NCBI RefSeq assembly: GCF_050563535.1 | Contig: NZ_JBNXUO010000010.1 | Location: forward strand, 1-64,000 | From: Falsiroseomonas sp050563535 | GTDB lineage: Bacteria; Pseudomonadota; Alphaproteobacteria; Acetobacterales; Acetobacteraceae | Length of the DNA: 64,000 nucleotides | Reading direction: 5' to 3' | Shown: piece by piece, positions 17,030-26,459 of the stretch | Layout of the letters: every line of letters starts with the position of its first letter | Numbering within the stretch: the stretch's first letter is position 1 | Notes under the pieces: model-generated | What the model was told of the DNA's origin: nothing | Database searches by the model: none | What the model saw: only the letters and a program-made list of their open reading frames with translations | Program-made: the position numbers and the translations under genes

Positions 17030-17986
17030 TCAGCCTTCCGTGACAGCCCAGCACGCAACGCGCTGCGCCGCCCCCGGCGCGACCGGGGCGAGCGCCGGGT
17101 CGCGCGCGTCGCAGACCGGCATCCGCAGCGGGCAGCGCGGGGCGAAGCGGCAGCCCGGGGGGATGGCGGCGGCGTTCGGCACGTCCCCGGCCAGGGTCGC
17201 GGCCGGCAGCGCGCCGGGGCGCGGCGGCAGGACCGCCGCGACCAGCGCGCGGGTGTAGGGATGGCGGGGCGCGGCGAAGATCGCTTCCGCCGGTCCCTCC
17301 TCCACGATCCGGCCGAGATACATCACGGCCACCCGGTCGCAGACCTGGCGCACCACCGCGAGGTTGTGGCTGATGAACAGGTAGGCGAGGCCCTGCCGCG
17401 CCCGCAGGTCCCGCAGGAAGTCCAGGATCTGCGCCTGCACCGAGACGTCGAGCGCGCTGGTCGGCTCGTCCAGCACGACCAGCTTCGGGGCGAGGGCGAG
17501 CGCGCGGGCGATGCAGACGCGCTGCTTCTGCCCGCCGGACAGCTCATGCGGGTAGCGCCACAGGAAGGTCTCCGGCAGCCCGACCTCGGCCAGCAGGCCG
17601 GCGACGCGGGCGCGCAGCTCCGCCCCCTGCGCCAGCCCCTGCACCACCAGCGGCTCTGCCACCGAATGGAACACGCTGCGGCGCGGGTTCAGCGCGGCAT
17701 GCGGGTTCTGGAAGATCATCTGCATGTCGCGCCGGAGCGGCCGCAGCGCGGATTCGCCCAGCGTCGCGATCTCCCGCCCCGCGAAGCGGATCGACCCGCC
17801 GCTCGGCTCGGCCAGCCGCAGCACCAGGCGGGCGACGGTGGACTTGCCGCAGCCGGATTCGCCGACGAGGCCCAGCGCCTCGCCCGGCGCGAGGGTGAGG
17901 TCCACGCCATCCACCGCGCGCAGGACGCGCCCGCCCTTCAGCGGGAAGTGCCTGGCCAGGCCCGTCACGTCGAGCAGCGCGGTCAC
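17030..17986 (-). CDS. Dipeptide/oligopeptide ABC transporter ATP-binding protein (DppF/OppF type)
   Basis: A 318-aa ATPase with Walker A GESGCGKST (about 42-50), signature LSGGQKQR, Walker B LVVLDEPTSALD, and the C-terminal peptide-transporter extension with RFAPRCPLRMPVC. The Cys-rich tail places it with the Dpp/Opp/Nik group. It forms a heterodimer with the DppD-type ATPase encoded upstream (ATGA overlap at 17983-17986). It is the last gene of the transporter operon that runs 22496 to 17030. Confidence 0.93.
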   Translation of the reverse strand: MTALLDVTGLARHFPLKGGRVLRAVDGVDLTLAPGEALGLVGESGCGKSTVARLVLRLAEPSGGSIRFAGREIATLGESALRPLRRDMQMIFQNPHAALNPRRSVFHSVAEPLVVQGLAQGAELRARVAGLLAEVGLPETFLWRYPHELSGGQKQRVCIARALALAPKLVVLDEPTSALDVSVQAQILDFLRDLRARQGLAYLFISHNLAVVRQVCDRVAVMYLGRIVEEGPAEAIFAAPRHPYTRALVAAVLPPRPGALPAATLAGDVPNAAAIPPGCRFAPRCPLRMPVCDARDPALAPVAPGAAQRVACWAVTEG

Positions 17987-18978
17987 GCCGCGACCTCCTC
18001 GGCCCGGTGACAGGCGACGCGGCGCCCGGCCAGGTCGCGCAGCGCCGGCTTCTCCCCCGCGCAGCGCGCCACGGCCAGCGGGCAGCGCGGGTGGAAGCGG
18101 CAGCCGGGCGGGGGGGAGAGCAGGTTCGGGATGTGGCCCGGGATCGGCCGCGCGCGGTGCCCCGGGCGTTCCAGGTCCGGCACGGCGGCGAGCAGGCCGC
18201 GCGTGTAGGGGTGGCGGGGATCGGCGAAGATCGCCTCCGCCGCGCCGTCCTCGACCACCGTGCCGGCATACATCACGACGACGCGCCGGCAGAGCGCGCC
18301 GATGACGCCGAGGTCGTGGCTGATCAGCATCAGCGTCAGCGCCTGCGCCGCGACGAGATCGGCGATCAGCCGCAGCACCTGCGCCTGGATGGTGACGTCG
18401 AGCGCGGTGGTCGGCTCGTCGGCGATCAGCAGCTTCGGCGTGCCGGTCAGCGCCATGGCGATCAGCACGCGCTGGCGCATCCCGCCGGACAATTCGTGCG
18501 GGTAGCGGTCGAGCAGGCGGTCGGGCTCCGGCAGGCGGACCTGGCCCAGCAGTTCGGCCGCCCGTGCGCGGGCGGCGTCGCGGCCACGGGCGGGGCGGCC
18601 CGCGGCCTTGTCATGGGCGCGGATCACGTCGACCAGCTGCGACCCGATCCGGAAGACGGGGTTGAGGTAGGTCATCGGGTCCTGGAAGATCATCGCGACG
18701 CCATGGCCGCGCAGCCGCGCGAGCGCGCGCTGGTCCATCGCCATCACGTCCTGGCCCTCGAAGCGGATGCTGCCGCCGAGCACGCGCCCCGGCGGCATCT
18801 CCACCAGCCGCGCGACGGAGCGGGCGAGCACGGACTTGCCGCAGCCCGTCTCGCCCACGATGCCGACCGTCTCGCCCGCCTGCACGGCCAGGTCGATGCC
18901 GTCCAGCACCTGCGCCCGGCCCTCGAACCCGTCGAAGGCGAGGCGCCAGCCGGCGATGTCGAGGAGGGGGGCGGTCAA
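17983..18978 (-). CDS. Dipeptide/oligopeptide ABC transporter ATP-binding protein (DppD/OppD type)
   Basis: A 331-aa ATPase with Walker A GETGCGKSV, MIFQDPMTYLNPV, signature LSGGMRQR, Walker B LLIADEPTTALD, and the RFHPRCPLAVARC extension. No ATG precedes the conserved core. The best start is TTG at 18978, whose codon overlaps the permease stop as TTGA. This preserves the tight coupling seen through the operon and gives a normal length. It energises uptake through the two permeases encoded just upstream. Confidence 0.9.
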   Translation of the reverse strand: MTAPLLDIAGWRLAFDGFEGRAQVLDGIDLAVQAGETVGIVGETGCGKSVLARSVARLVEMPPGRVLGGSIRFEGQDVMAMDQRALARLRGHGVAMIFQDPMTYLNPVFRIGSQLVDVIRAHDKAAGRPARGRDAARARAAELLGQVRLPEPDRLLDRYPHELSGGMRQRVLIAMALTGTPKLLIADEPTTALDVTIQAQVLRLIADLVAAQALTLMLISHDLGVIGALCRRVVVMYAGTVVEDGAAEAIFADPRHPYTRGLLAAVPDLERPGHRARPIPGHIPNLLSPPPGCRFHPRCPLAVARCAGEKPALRDLAGRRVACHRAEEVAA

Positions 18979-19880
18979 CTTCTGCTGCTCTTCGGGTCCA
19001 GCACGTCGCGCAGCCCGTCGCCGAACAGGTTGAAGCCGAGCACCGTCAGGTAGATCGCGAAGCCGGGGAAGACCGCGTACCACCACCAGTTCGGCATGTA
19101 GGTCCGCGCGACCGAGATCATCGCCCCCCATTCCGGCGCCGGCGGCTTGGCGCCGAGCCCGATGAAGCCGAGCGAGGCGGCGGCCAGGATGGCGAGCCCC
19201 ATGTCCATCGACGCCTTGACGATGATGGGCGAGGTGCAGTTCGGCAGGATGTGCAGGCCGAGGATGCGGAGATGCCCGGCGCCGACGCTGCGCGCGGCCT
19301 CCACGAAGGGTTCGTGCCGCAGCGCCAGCGCCTTCGCCTCCACCAGTCGGACATAGCCCGGCCACCACACGATCGACAGCGCGACGATGCCGTTCAGGAT
19401 GCCCGGCCCCAGCGCCGCCACGATGGCCAGCGCGAGGACGATGCCGGGGACGGAGAGGAACACGTCCGTCACGCGCATGATGAGCGCGCGCACCCAGCCG
19501 CCGAAATACCCCGCCGCGATGCCGAGCGGCACGCCCACCGCGGCCGCGATGCCGACGATGGTGAGCCCGACCCAGAGCGAGGTGCGCGTGGCGACGACGA
19601 CGCGGGAGAACAGGTCGTTCCCCATCTCGTCCGTGCCGAACCAGTGCGCGGCGGAAGGCGGCTTCAGCCGGTTGCCGAGGTTCATCGCCCCCGCCGCATC
19701 CCCCGGATAGGGCACGATGGAGGGCCCGAAGGCTGCGAGGAACAGGAAAGCCGACACGATGGCGAGGCCGAGCATCGCGGACGGGCTGCGCGCGAAGCTC
19801 CAGGCGAAGAAGCGGATCTGCCGCAGCGTCGCGGCATGGCGCTGCGCGAAGGGGGGCGGCGCGGCGGTGGTCGAGCTCAT
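18975..19880 (-). CDS. Dipeptide-type ABC transporter permease (DppC type)
   Basis: A 301-aa inner-membrane permease. A long cytoplasmic N-terminus precedes the first membrane span near residue 35. HWFGTDEMGNDLFSRV is the DppC-type periplasmic block, and the EAA loop appears as EAARSVGAGHLRILGLHILPN. Four to five further spans follow. ATGA overlap with the DppB-type gene and TTGA overlap with the ATPase gene show one operon. Confidence 0.92.
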   Translation of the reverse strand: MSSTTAAPPPFAQRHAATLRQIRFFAWSFARSPSAMLGLAIVSAFLFLAAFGPSIVPYPGDAAGAMNLGNRLKPPSAAHWFGTDEMGNDLFSRVVVATRTSLWVGLTIVGIAAAVGVPLGIAAGYFGGWVRALIMRVTDVFLSVPGIVLALAIVAALGPGILNGIVALSIVWWPGYVRLVEAKALALRHEPFVEAARSVGAGHLRILGLHILPNCTSPIIVKASMDMGLAILAAASLGFIGLGAKPPAPEWGAMISVARTYMPNWWWYAVFPGFAIYLTVLGFNLFGDGLRDVLDPKSSRS

Positions 19881-20902
19881 GGCGCGGCGCGCAGGCGCGG
19901 GTCGAGCACGCCGTAGAGGAGGTCCACCACCAGGTTGGCGATCATGAAGTTCAGCCCGATCAGCAGCGTCACCCCCATCACCGGCTTGAAGTCGCCCGCG
20001 ATGGCGGAGGAGACGGCATAGAGCCCGATCCCCGGCCAGTCGAACACCGTCTCCACCAGCACGGTCGATCCCAGCATCCAGCCCCAGCGCAGCCCGATGA
20101 TGGCGAGCGTCGGCAGCATGGCGTTGCGCAGCGCATGGACGCAGACGACGCGGAGGCGGGAGACGCCATGCGCCCGCGCGGCGGTGACGTAGTCCGCCGA
20201 CAGCACCTCGATCATCTCGGCGCGGTTCACCCGCAGGATGGAGGCGAGGCAGGGGAAGGACAGCACCAGCGCCGGCAGCAGCGCATGCGCGAAGGCCTGT
20301 CGGAAGGTGTCCCATTCGCCGGCCGCCAGGCTGTCGAACAGGTACATGCCGGTGATGGCGGGCGGCGGCGGCGTGGACACCTCCAGCCGGCCGGAGGTGG
20401 GCAGCCATTCCAGCCAGACCGAGAAGAACAGCTGCAGCAGGATGCCGAACCAGAAGGCCGGCAGCGCGACGAGGGATACGGCGACGAAGCGCGTCAGGTG
20501 GTCCGGCGCGCGGTTCTTCAGCACCGCCGACACCATGCCGAACGGCACGCCGAGCGCGACGCCGAGCGTCATCGACAGCAGCACCAGTTCCAGCGTCGCC
20601 GGGAAGAAGCGGGCCAGGTCCTGCATCACCGGCCGCGTGGTGACGATGGAGCGGCCGAGGTCGCCCCCCGCCACCCCCGCGACGTAGCGCAGGAACTGCT
20701 CCGGCAGCGGTCGGTCGAGCCCGTATTCGCGGCGGATCGTCTCCACCATGTCGCGCGTGGCATCCGGCCCCGCGGCCAGCGCCGCGGGGTCGGACGGCGC
20801 GATGTTGGAGACGGCGAAGGTGATGCAGACCAGGCCGAACAGCATCAGCCCGGTCAGCGCCACCCGCCGCGCGACGTAGAGCAGCATCAGGTCACGCCGC
20901 AT
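19877..20902 (-). CDS. Dipeptide-type ABC transporter permease (DppB type)
   Basis: A 341-aa permease with an N-terminal span (RRVALTGLMLFGLVCITF), the DppB-typical YGLDRPLPEQFLRYV, and the EAA-like loop TAARAHGVSRLRVVCVHALRN. It pairs with the DppC-type protein to form the channel. The start at 20902 overlaps the receptor gene's end by 11 bp; ATG 20887 (MLLYVARR) would avoid overlap. Neither has a strong Shine-Dalgarno, so the start is uncertain by five codons. Confidence 0.9.
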   Translation of the reverse strand: MRRDLMLLYVARRVALTGLMLFGLVCITFAVSNIAPSDPAALAAGPDATRDMVETIRREYGLDRPLPEQFLRYVAGVAGGDLGRSIVTTRPVMQDLARFFPATLELVLLSMTLGVALGVPFGMVSAVLKNRAPDHLTRFVAVSLVALPAFWFGILLQLFFSVWLEWLPTSGRLEVSTPPPPAITGMYLFDSLAAGEWDTFRQAFAHALLPALVLSFPCLASILRVNRAEMIEVLSADYVTAARAHGVSRLRVVCVHALRNAMLPTLAIIGLRWGWMLGSTVLVETVFDWPGIGLYAVSSAIAGDFKPVMGVTLLIGLNFMIANLVVDLLYGVLDPRLRAAP

Positions 20903-22496
20903 CCACCCAGAGCGGATGCAGGTCCACCTCGCCCGTCAGGCGCAGCGGGCAGTACTGGAAGCCGCGCACGTAGTCGCGCATGATCCAGCGGCGGTTGGCC
21001 AGCATGCCGAACACCTCCGGCTGGAGGTCCACCACGCGGCGCTGCACGTCGGCGTAGAGCGCGTTGCGCTTCGCCTCGTCCGTCTCGACCTTCGCGGCGT
21101 CCACCCACTGGTCGATCTGCGGGTCGTTCAGGTGGTGCATCCCCCAGAACTGGCCATGGGCGCGGGTGTGGTACTTCCCCGCGATCACGTCCGGGTCCAT
21201 CGAGACCGGCGTGACATAGACCGAGACCATGTCCGGCGCCGTCTCCGCCCGCGCCCCGCGGGAGACCATGGTCGGCCAGGGCTGCGCCACGATGTTGACG
21301 CGGATGTTGAGCGGCTGGAGGGAGTTGAGCAGCGTCAACCCGATCCGGCGCGGGTCCTCCAGCCCCTGGACATGCACGTATTCCAGCTCGAACCCGCCAT
21401 TCGGGAAGCGGCTCTGCGCCAGCAGCGACCGCGCGCGGTCGAGGTTGCGGCGCGGCATCCCGGGCACCGGGATGTGGCCCGGGATGGGTTCGGGGAAGGG
21501 GCTGGTCATCAGGCTGGCGGCGCCGTTGTGGATCTGGATCAGCGCGTCGTAGTCCATCGCATGCGCGATCGCCTTGCGGACGTTGATGTCCGCCGTCGGG
21601 CCCTTCGTCGTGTTCATGGTGATGGCGAAGGTGGTCAGCCCGACATGGTCCTCGGGCTTCATCCCGCGCATGCCCTTCAGCAGCTCGAAGTCGTCGGCCG
21701 GGATTTCCGTGATGATGTCGGCCTCGCCGCGCTGCACCAGGGCGCGGCGCGCGGCGGGTTCGCGCACGATGCGGTAGATCACGCCGGACAGCCGGTTGCG
21801 TTCCGGCATCGGCCAGCCTTTCCAGTACTCCGGCACGGCATCGAGGTGGATCAGCGTCTGCGCGTCGAACCGGCGCAGCCGGAAGGGCCCGGATCCTGCA
21901 CCGTTGGAGGTGAGCCAGGCCTCGCCGAAGTCGTTGTTGACGACGTTGGGCTGCACCTGCTTCGGGTTCACCACGTACCACATCGGGATGTAGGTCAGGA
22001 AGGACGGCATCGGCCGCGTCAGGGTGAAGCGCACCGTCCGCGCGTCCACCGCCTGGATCGCGTCCGGCGCCAGGACGTCCTTCAGCATCCAGGCGACGCC
22101 CTTGTTCAGGCGCAGCCCGCGTTCGAAGGAATAGCGCACGGCCTCGGCGTCCACCGGGTCGCCGTTGTGGAACTTCGCGTTGCCGACCAGGTGGAAAGTC
22201 CAGACGGTCTGGTCCGCGTTCGTCTCCCACCGCTCGGCCAGCCAGGGCACGATCTGGGGCGGGTTGTTCACGTATTTCACCAGCGCGTCGTAGACGCCCT
22301 GCTGGATCATGCGCGTGGACCAGTCGTAGCGCACATGCGGGTCCAGCACCGGCACCGGCTGCCCGCCGGCGAAGACCAGGATCTTGCGCTGCCCGTCGCG
22401 TTCGAAGGCCATGGTCGGGCGGATGCCCGCCGCCATGCCCGCCGCGCCGAAGCCGGCCGCCAGCGCCCCGCGCCGGCCGATCGTCATGCCCGTCAT
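20892..22496 (-). CDS. ABC transporter substrate-binding protein, family 5 (peptide/nickel type)
   Basis: A 534-aa periplasmic receptor. A Tat-like signal is visible (GRRGALAAGFGAAGMAAG). Family-5 landmarks are VWTFHLVGNAKFHNGDPVDAEAVRYSFER, PMPSFLTYIPMW, GSGPFRL and VRKAIAHAMDYDALI. It binds peptides or other amphiphilic solutes and delivers them to the DppBCDF-type genes downstream. GGGGAGA precedes the ATG. Directly upstream (18 bp) is the fused hydantoinase/oxoprolinase gene, so the ligand may be a cyclic amide or pyroglutamyl-type compound; that is inference. Confidence 0.92.
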   Translation of the reverse strand: MTGMTIGRRGALAAGFGAAGMAAGIRPTMAFERDGQRKILVFAGGQPVPVLDPHVRYDWSTRMIQQGVYDALVKYVNNPPQIVPWLAERWETNADQTVWTFHLVGNAKFHNGDPVDAEAVRYSFERGLRLNKGVAWMLKDVLAPDAIQAVDARTVRFTLTRPMPSFLTYIPMWYVVNPKQVQPNVVNNDFGEAWLTSNGAGSGPFRLRRFDAQTLIHLDAVPEYWKGWPMPERNRLSGVIYRIVREPAARRALVQRGEADIITEIPADDFELLKGMRGMKPEDHVGLTTFAITMNTTKGPTADINVRKAIAHAMDYDALIQIHNGAASLMTSPFPEPIPGHIPVPGMPRRNLDRARSLLAQSRFPNGGFELEYVHVQGLEDPRRIGLTLLNSLQPLNIRVNIVAQPWPTMVSRGARAETAPDMVSVYVTPVSMDPDVIAGKYHTRAHGQFWGMHHLNDPQIDQWVDAAKVETDEAKRNALYADVQRRVVDLQPEVFGMLANRRWIMRDYVRGFQYCPLRLTGEVDLHPLWVDAA

Positions 22497-22514
22497 CGTG
22501 TTTCTCCCCGTTGC

Positions 22515-25500
22515 CTATTCCGCCGCGGCCTGCCGCGCCTGCCGGCGCCGCGCCCGGCTTGCCTCCTCGTCGATGCGCCCGTCGGGGCGCAGCACCACGC
22601 CGTAGTCGCGCGCCGCCGCCTCGGGCGAGATCATGCCGTCGGCCAGGTCCTCGGCCACGGCGGACAGCGGCCGTTCCAGCGGGTCGCCGTAGCCGGCGCC
22701 GCCGCAGAGCACGACCTCCGCGATCTCCTCCGGCCGGGTCAGCGTCACCAGCTCGCCCGTGCCGGTGTCCTTCAGCACGGCCCCGTCCGGCGTCCGCACG
22801 CCGCCCCAGGCCCTGCCGCCGGGATGGCCGCCGAACAGGCCCGGCGTCTCCACCACCGTGCCTTCCGGATAGAGCGAGGCAAGCGTCGGCAGCCCGTCAT
22901 CATGCAGCTTCCGCACCCGCACCCGCTGGCCGAGCCCGCCGCGGCTGCGGCCGGCGCCGCCGGTATCGGCCACATAGGCCTTCTCCTCCACCAGCACCGG
23001 CACGCGCTGCTCCAGCAGCTCGATCGAGGTGTTGGCGGCCGAGGTCGGCCACAGCAGGGACGACTTGCCGTCCCCCCGCGCCGACCCGCCCTGCCCGCCG
23101 CCCATGAACAGGTGGTCGGAATAGAGCCGCTTCGCCGCGTCATGGCCGTAGATCGAGATGGAGACCGGCAACCCGGTCATCGCCTGCACATGGCCCGGCG
23201 CCGCGTCGGACAGCGCGCGGAAGATGTTGGGCGCGATGTACCAGCCCGTCCGCGTGCGCAGGTTCACCGCGACCGGCCTGGTGGCGTTCAGCATCGACCC
23301 TTCCGGCGCCTTCACCGTGAAGGGCCGGAAGCAGCCCGCATTGCCGCGCACCCCGGGGGAGAGCATGCATTTCAGCGGATAGGTCGCATGCGCTTCCGCG
23401 TAGTTCAGCGTGCAGTTCAGCCCGCCGCGCGGCAGCTGCGCGGGCGTGCCCTCGAAGTCCAGCTCGATCGCGTCGCCCCGCACGGTCAGCTTCAGGGGAT
23501 AGGTCAGCACCTCCCCCAGCGGGCTGTTCTGGATGGTGGAGTGGTAGGTGCCGTCCGGCAGGGCGCGGATGGCGTCGCGCATCGCGGCCTCGGCGCGGTC
23601 CTGCACGACGGCGGCCAGCGCCTTCAGGTCGTGCATCCCGTATTCGTCCATGAAGGCAGCCAGCCGTTCCGCCCCGATGGCGTTGGCCGCGATCATCGAA
23701 TGGATGTCGCCGATCACCATCCAGGGGTTGCGGACATTCTCCCCGATCAGCGTGAACAGGTCCTCGTTCGGCCGCCCCTCCCGCACCAGCTTCATCGGCG
23801 GGATCTGCAGCCCTTCCTCGTAGATCTCCCGCGCGCGCAGGCTGTCCTTCGTGCCGCCGATGTCGGAGACGTGGCCGACGCAGGTCATCAGCGCCACCAT
23901 CCGCCCGTCCTTGAAGACCGGCGTGGCGATGGCGATGTCGAACAGATGCCCGGCGCAGAGCCAGGGGTCGTTGGTGCAGAGCACGTCGCCCGGCTTCAGC
24001 GTCTCCGCCGGGAACTTCGCCAGCAGCGCCTTGGCCGCGCGCTGCACCGTCAGGTTGAAGACCGGCATGGCGCGCGGGCTGTGGGCCAGCGTCTCGCCCG
24101 ACGGGTCCAGCAGCTCGCAGGCGAAGTCCTGCGCCTCGCTGATGATGAGGCTGAAGGCGGTGCGGCAGACCGTCAGCCACATCTCCTCCACCACGTTGAC
24201 CAGCCGCGACCACATGATCTCAAGCGCGATCGGGTCCGCCTCGATCCGCGCCATCGCGACCTCGATCGGCATCTCCGGCGTCACCACCGCATCGGGGATG
24301 GCCGCGGTCGCCACCGCGATGCGCAGGTTGCCGGCGGCGTCCACCGTCAGCACGTCGCCGGGCGGGATGATGGTGGTCGCCTCCCGCTCCTCGACGATGG
24401 CGGGGCCGGGGATGCGGTCGCCGGCTTCCAGCGCGTAGCGGTCCCAGACGGTGGCGTCGACGAAATCCTCGCCGAAGAAGGCGCGGCGCGTGCCCTTGCG
24501 CTTGGCACGGCCGGCCGCATCGGCGCCCGCCTGGCGCAGCGCGAGCTGCGGCACGGGCCCGGCGACGCGCAGGCGGAAGTTGATGGCCTCCACCGTGGCG
24601 CCCGGCGGCAGGGCGGTGTAGCGCCGCGCATAGGCAGCCTCGAAGGCGGCGCGGATGGCGCCGAGGCTGCCTTCCCCGATCTCGCCGGCCGGCAGGGCGA
24701 CCGCGATCTCGTGCAACTGGCCCACCAGGCGCATGTCGGCGCTGCGTTCGACGGTGACATCGGCCGCCGTCACGCCGGCTTCGGCCAGCATCGCGCGGCC
24801 CTCCGCCTCCAGCTCCGCCAGCAGGGCGTTCACCGCCGTGGCGTCGAAGCCCGCGCCGATGGTCACCGGCATGGACCGCACCTGTTCGAAGGACAGCGGC
24901 GCGACGAGGAAGCCCAGCGCGGAGGCAGCCCCCGAGGCCGGCGGTACGATCACCTCCGCCACGCCGAGCGCGCGCGCCACCATCGCCGCATAGGCCGGCC
25001 CGGCGCCGCCGAAGCCGACCATCGCGTAGCGCCGCGGGTCCTTGCCCTTCTCCACCAGATGCACGCGGGCGGCGGCGGCCATGCTTTCCGTGACCACCTT
25101 GGCGATGCCCCAGGCGGCATCGACCGCGCCGAGCCCGATCCGCGCGCCGACCGAAGCGACGGCGCGTTCCGCGGCGTCGCGGTCGAGCGTCATCCGCCCG
25201 CCGAGGAAGAAGCCCGGGTCGTACCAGCCCAGCACCAGGTTGGCGTCGGTCACGGTGGGCTGGGTGCCGCCGCGGCCGTAGCAGGCCGGGCCCGGATCGG
25301 CGCCCGCGCTGTGCGGCCCGACGCGCAGCAGCCCGACCTCGTCGATCCGCGCGATGGAGCCGCCGCCGGCGCCGATCTCGATCATGTCGATGACCGGCGC
25401 CTTGATCGGCAGGCCGCTGCCCTTCTTGAAGCGGTGGACGCGGCCGGCTTCCATCATCGGCGCGATCTCGGCGCGACCGTCCTCGATCAGGCAGGCCTTG

Positions 25501-26384
25501 GCGGTGGTGCCGCCCATGTCGAAGGAGATGACGTCGCGGTGCCCCGCCCGCGCGCCGAACAGCGCGGTGGCGAGCCCGCCGCCCGCCGGCCCCGATTCCA
25601 GCAGCCGGATCGGGAAGGCGCGCGCCGCGGCGGGGCTGACCAGGCCGCCCGCCGAATGCATCAGCCGCAGCGCGCCGCGGAAACCGCGCGCCCACAATTC
25701 GCGCTCCAGCCGGGTGACGTAGCGGTCCATCAGCGGCTGGACATAGGCATTGGCGCAGGTCGTGACGCAGCGCTGGTATTCCCACATCTCCGCCACGACG
25801 TCGGACGAGATGGACACCGCCATCCCCGGCGCGACTCGCCGGACGATCTCGGCCGCGGCGCGTTCATGGGCGGGGTTGCGGTAGCCGTGCAGGAAGCAGA
25901 TCGCCACCGCCTGGGCGCCGGCCTCCTTCAGGGCCAGCGCCGCCCCTTCCACCCCGGCGGGGTCGAGCGGCGTGACCACGCGCCCGTCGCGGTCCATCCG
26001 CTCCGCCACCTCCATCCGGCGCCGGCGCGGCACCAGCGGGTCGGGGAATTGCAGGAACAGGTCGTAGATGTCGTAGCGCTGCTCGGTCCCCATCTCCAGC
26101 AGGTCCCGGAAGCCCCGCGTGGTGATGAGGCCGAGCGGCGCGCCCTTGCGTTCGATGATGGCGTTGGTCACCAGCGTGGTGCCGTGCAGGATTTCCCCCA
26201 CCTCGGCCAGCGCGATGCCGGCCGCCTGCGTGATCTCCGCCAGCCCGTCCAGCGCGCCGACCGAGGGATCGGCGGGGGTGGTGAGGCATTTGTGCAGCCG
26301 GATCTCGCCCGTCTGCGCATCCGCCAGGATGAAGTCGGTGAAGGTCCCGCCGATGTCGAAGCCGATGCGGAAGCGATGGGTCAT
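22515..26384 (-). CDS. Fused hydantoinase/5-oxoprolinase (HyuA-HyuB single polypeptide)
   Basis: A 1289-aa protein carrying both subunits in one chain. The N-terminal HyuA half has GFDIGGTFTDFILAD (about 8-22), GTTLVTNAIIERKG, SFDMGGTTAKACLIE and GPACYGRGGTQPTVTDAN. The C-terminal HyuB half begins around residue 710 and has SRLVNVVEEMWLTVCRTAFS, DVLCTNDPWLCAGH and SDHLFMGGGQGGSARGDGK. Fused architecture and length match eukaryotic-type OPLAH 5-oxoprolinase (about 1288 aa), although many fused homologues act on other cyclic amides. A plausible promoter lies at 26416-26444. It stands between a TAXI receptor and a peptide-type ABC system. Confidence 0.9.
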   Translation of the reverse strand: MTHRFRIGFDIGGTFTDFILADAQTGEIRLHKCLTTPADPSVGALDGLAEITQAAGIALAEVGEILHGTTLVTNAIIERKGAPLGLITTRGFRDLLEMGTEQRYDIYDLFLQFPDPLVPRRRRMEVAERMDRDGRVVTPLDPAGVEGAALALKEAGAQAVAICFLHGYRNPAHERAAAEIVRRVAPGMAVSISSDVVAEMWEYQRCVTTCANAYVQPLMDRYVTRLERELWARGFRGALRLMHSAGGLVSPAAARAFPIRLLESGPAGGGLATALFGARAGHRDVISFDMGGTTAKACLIEDGRAEIAPMMEAGRVHRFKKGSGLPIKAPVIDMIEIGAGGGSIARIDEVGLLRVGPHSAGADPGPACYGRGGTQPTVTDANLVLGWYDPGFFLGGRMTLDRDAAERAVASVGARIGLGAVDAAWGIAKVVTESMAAAARVHLVEKGKDPRRYAMVGFGGAGPAYAAMVARALGVAEVIVPPASGAASALGFLVAPLSFEQVRSMPVTIGAGFDATAVNALLAELEAEGRAMLAEAGVTAADVTVERSADMRLVGQLHEIAVALPAGEIGEGSLGAIRAAFEAAYARRYTALPPGATVEAINFRLRVAGPVPQLALRQAGADAAGRAKRKGTRRAFFGEDFVDATVWDRYALEAGDRIPGPAIVEEREATTIIPPGDVLTVDAAGNLRIAVATAAIPDAVVTPEMPIEVAMARIEADPIALEIMWSRLVNVVEEMWLTVCRTAFSLIISEAQDFACELLDPSGETLAHSPRAMPVFNLTVQRAAKALLAKFPAETLKPGDVLCTNDPWLCAGHLFDIAIATPVFKDGRMVALMTCVGHVSDIGGTKDSLRAREIYEEGLQIPPMKLVREGRPNEDLFTLIGENVRNPWMVIGDIHSMIAANAIGAERLAAFMDEYGMHDLKALAAVVQDRAEAAMRDAIRALPDGTYHSTIQNSPLGEVLTYPLKLTVRGDAIELDFEGTPAQLPRGGLNCTLNYAEAHATYPLKCMLSPGVRGNAGCFRPFTVKAPEGSMLNATRPVAVNLRTRTGWYIAPNIFRALSDAAPGHVQAMTGLPVSISIYGHDAAKRLYSDHLFMGGGQGGSARGDGKSSLLWPTSAANTSIELLEQRVPVLVEEKAYVADTGGAGRSRGGLGQRVRVRKLHDDGLPTLASLYPEGTVVETPGLFGGHPGGRAWGGVRTPDGAVLKDTGTGELVTLTRPEEIAEVVLCGGAGYGDPLERPLSAVAEDLADGMISPEAAARDYGVVLRPDGRIDEEASRARRRQARQAAAE

Positions 26385-26415
26385 CGCGCGCCTGCAATCC
26401 CTTGCCGTCGGGCGA

Positions 26416-26444
26416 AGCCTAGGACGGCGCCGGGCGCAGGTGAA
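26416..26444 (-). promoter_or_regulatory. Predicted promoter for the fused hydantoinase/oxoprolinase gene
   Basis: Read on the minus strand: -35 TTCACC (26444-26439), a 17-bp spacer, -10 TAGGCT (26421-26416), then about 31 nt to the ATG at 26384. TAnnnT -10 boxes are acceptable for housekeeping sigma in GC-rich alphaproteobacteria. It would let 22515-26384 and the transporter be expressed separately from the TAXI receptor gene. Confidence 0.4.
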
Positions 26445-26459
26445 CCGGGCAATCCTGCC

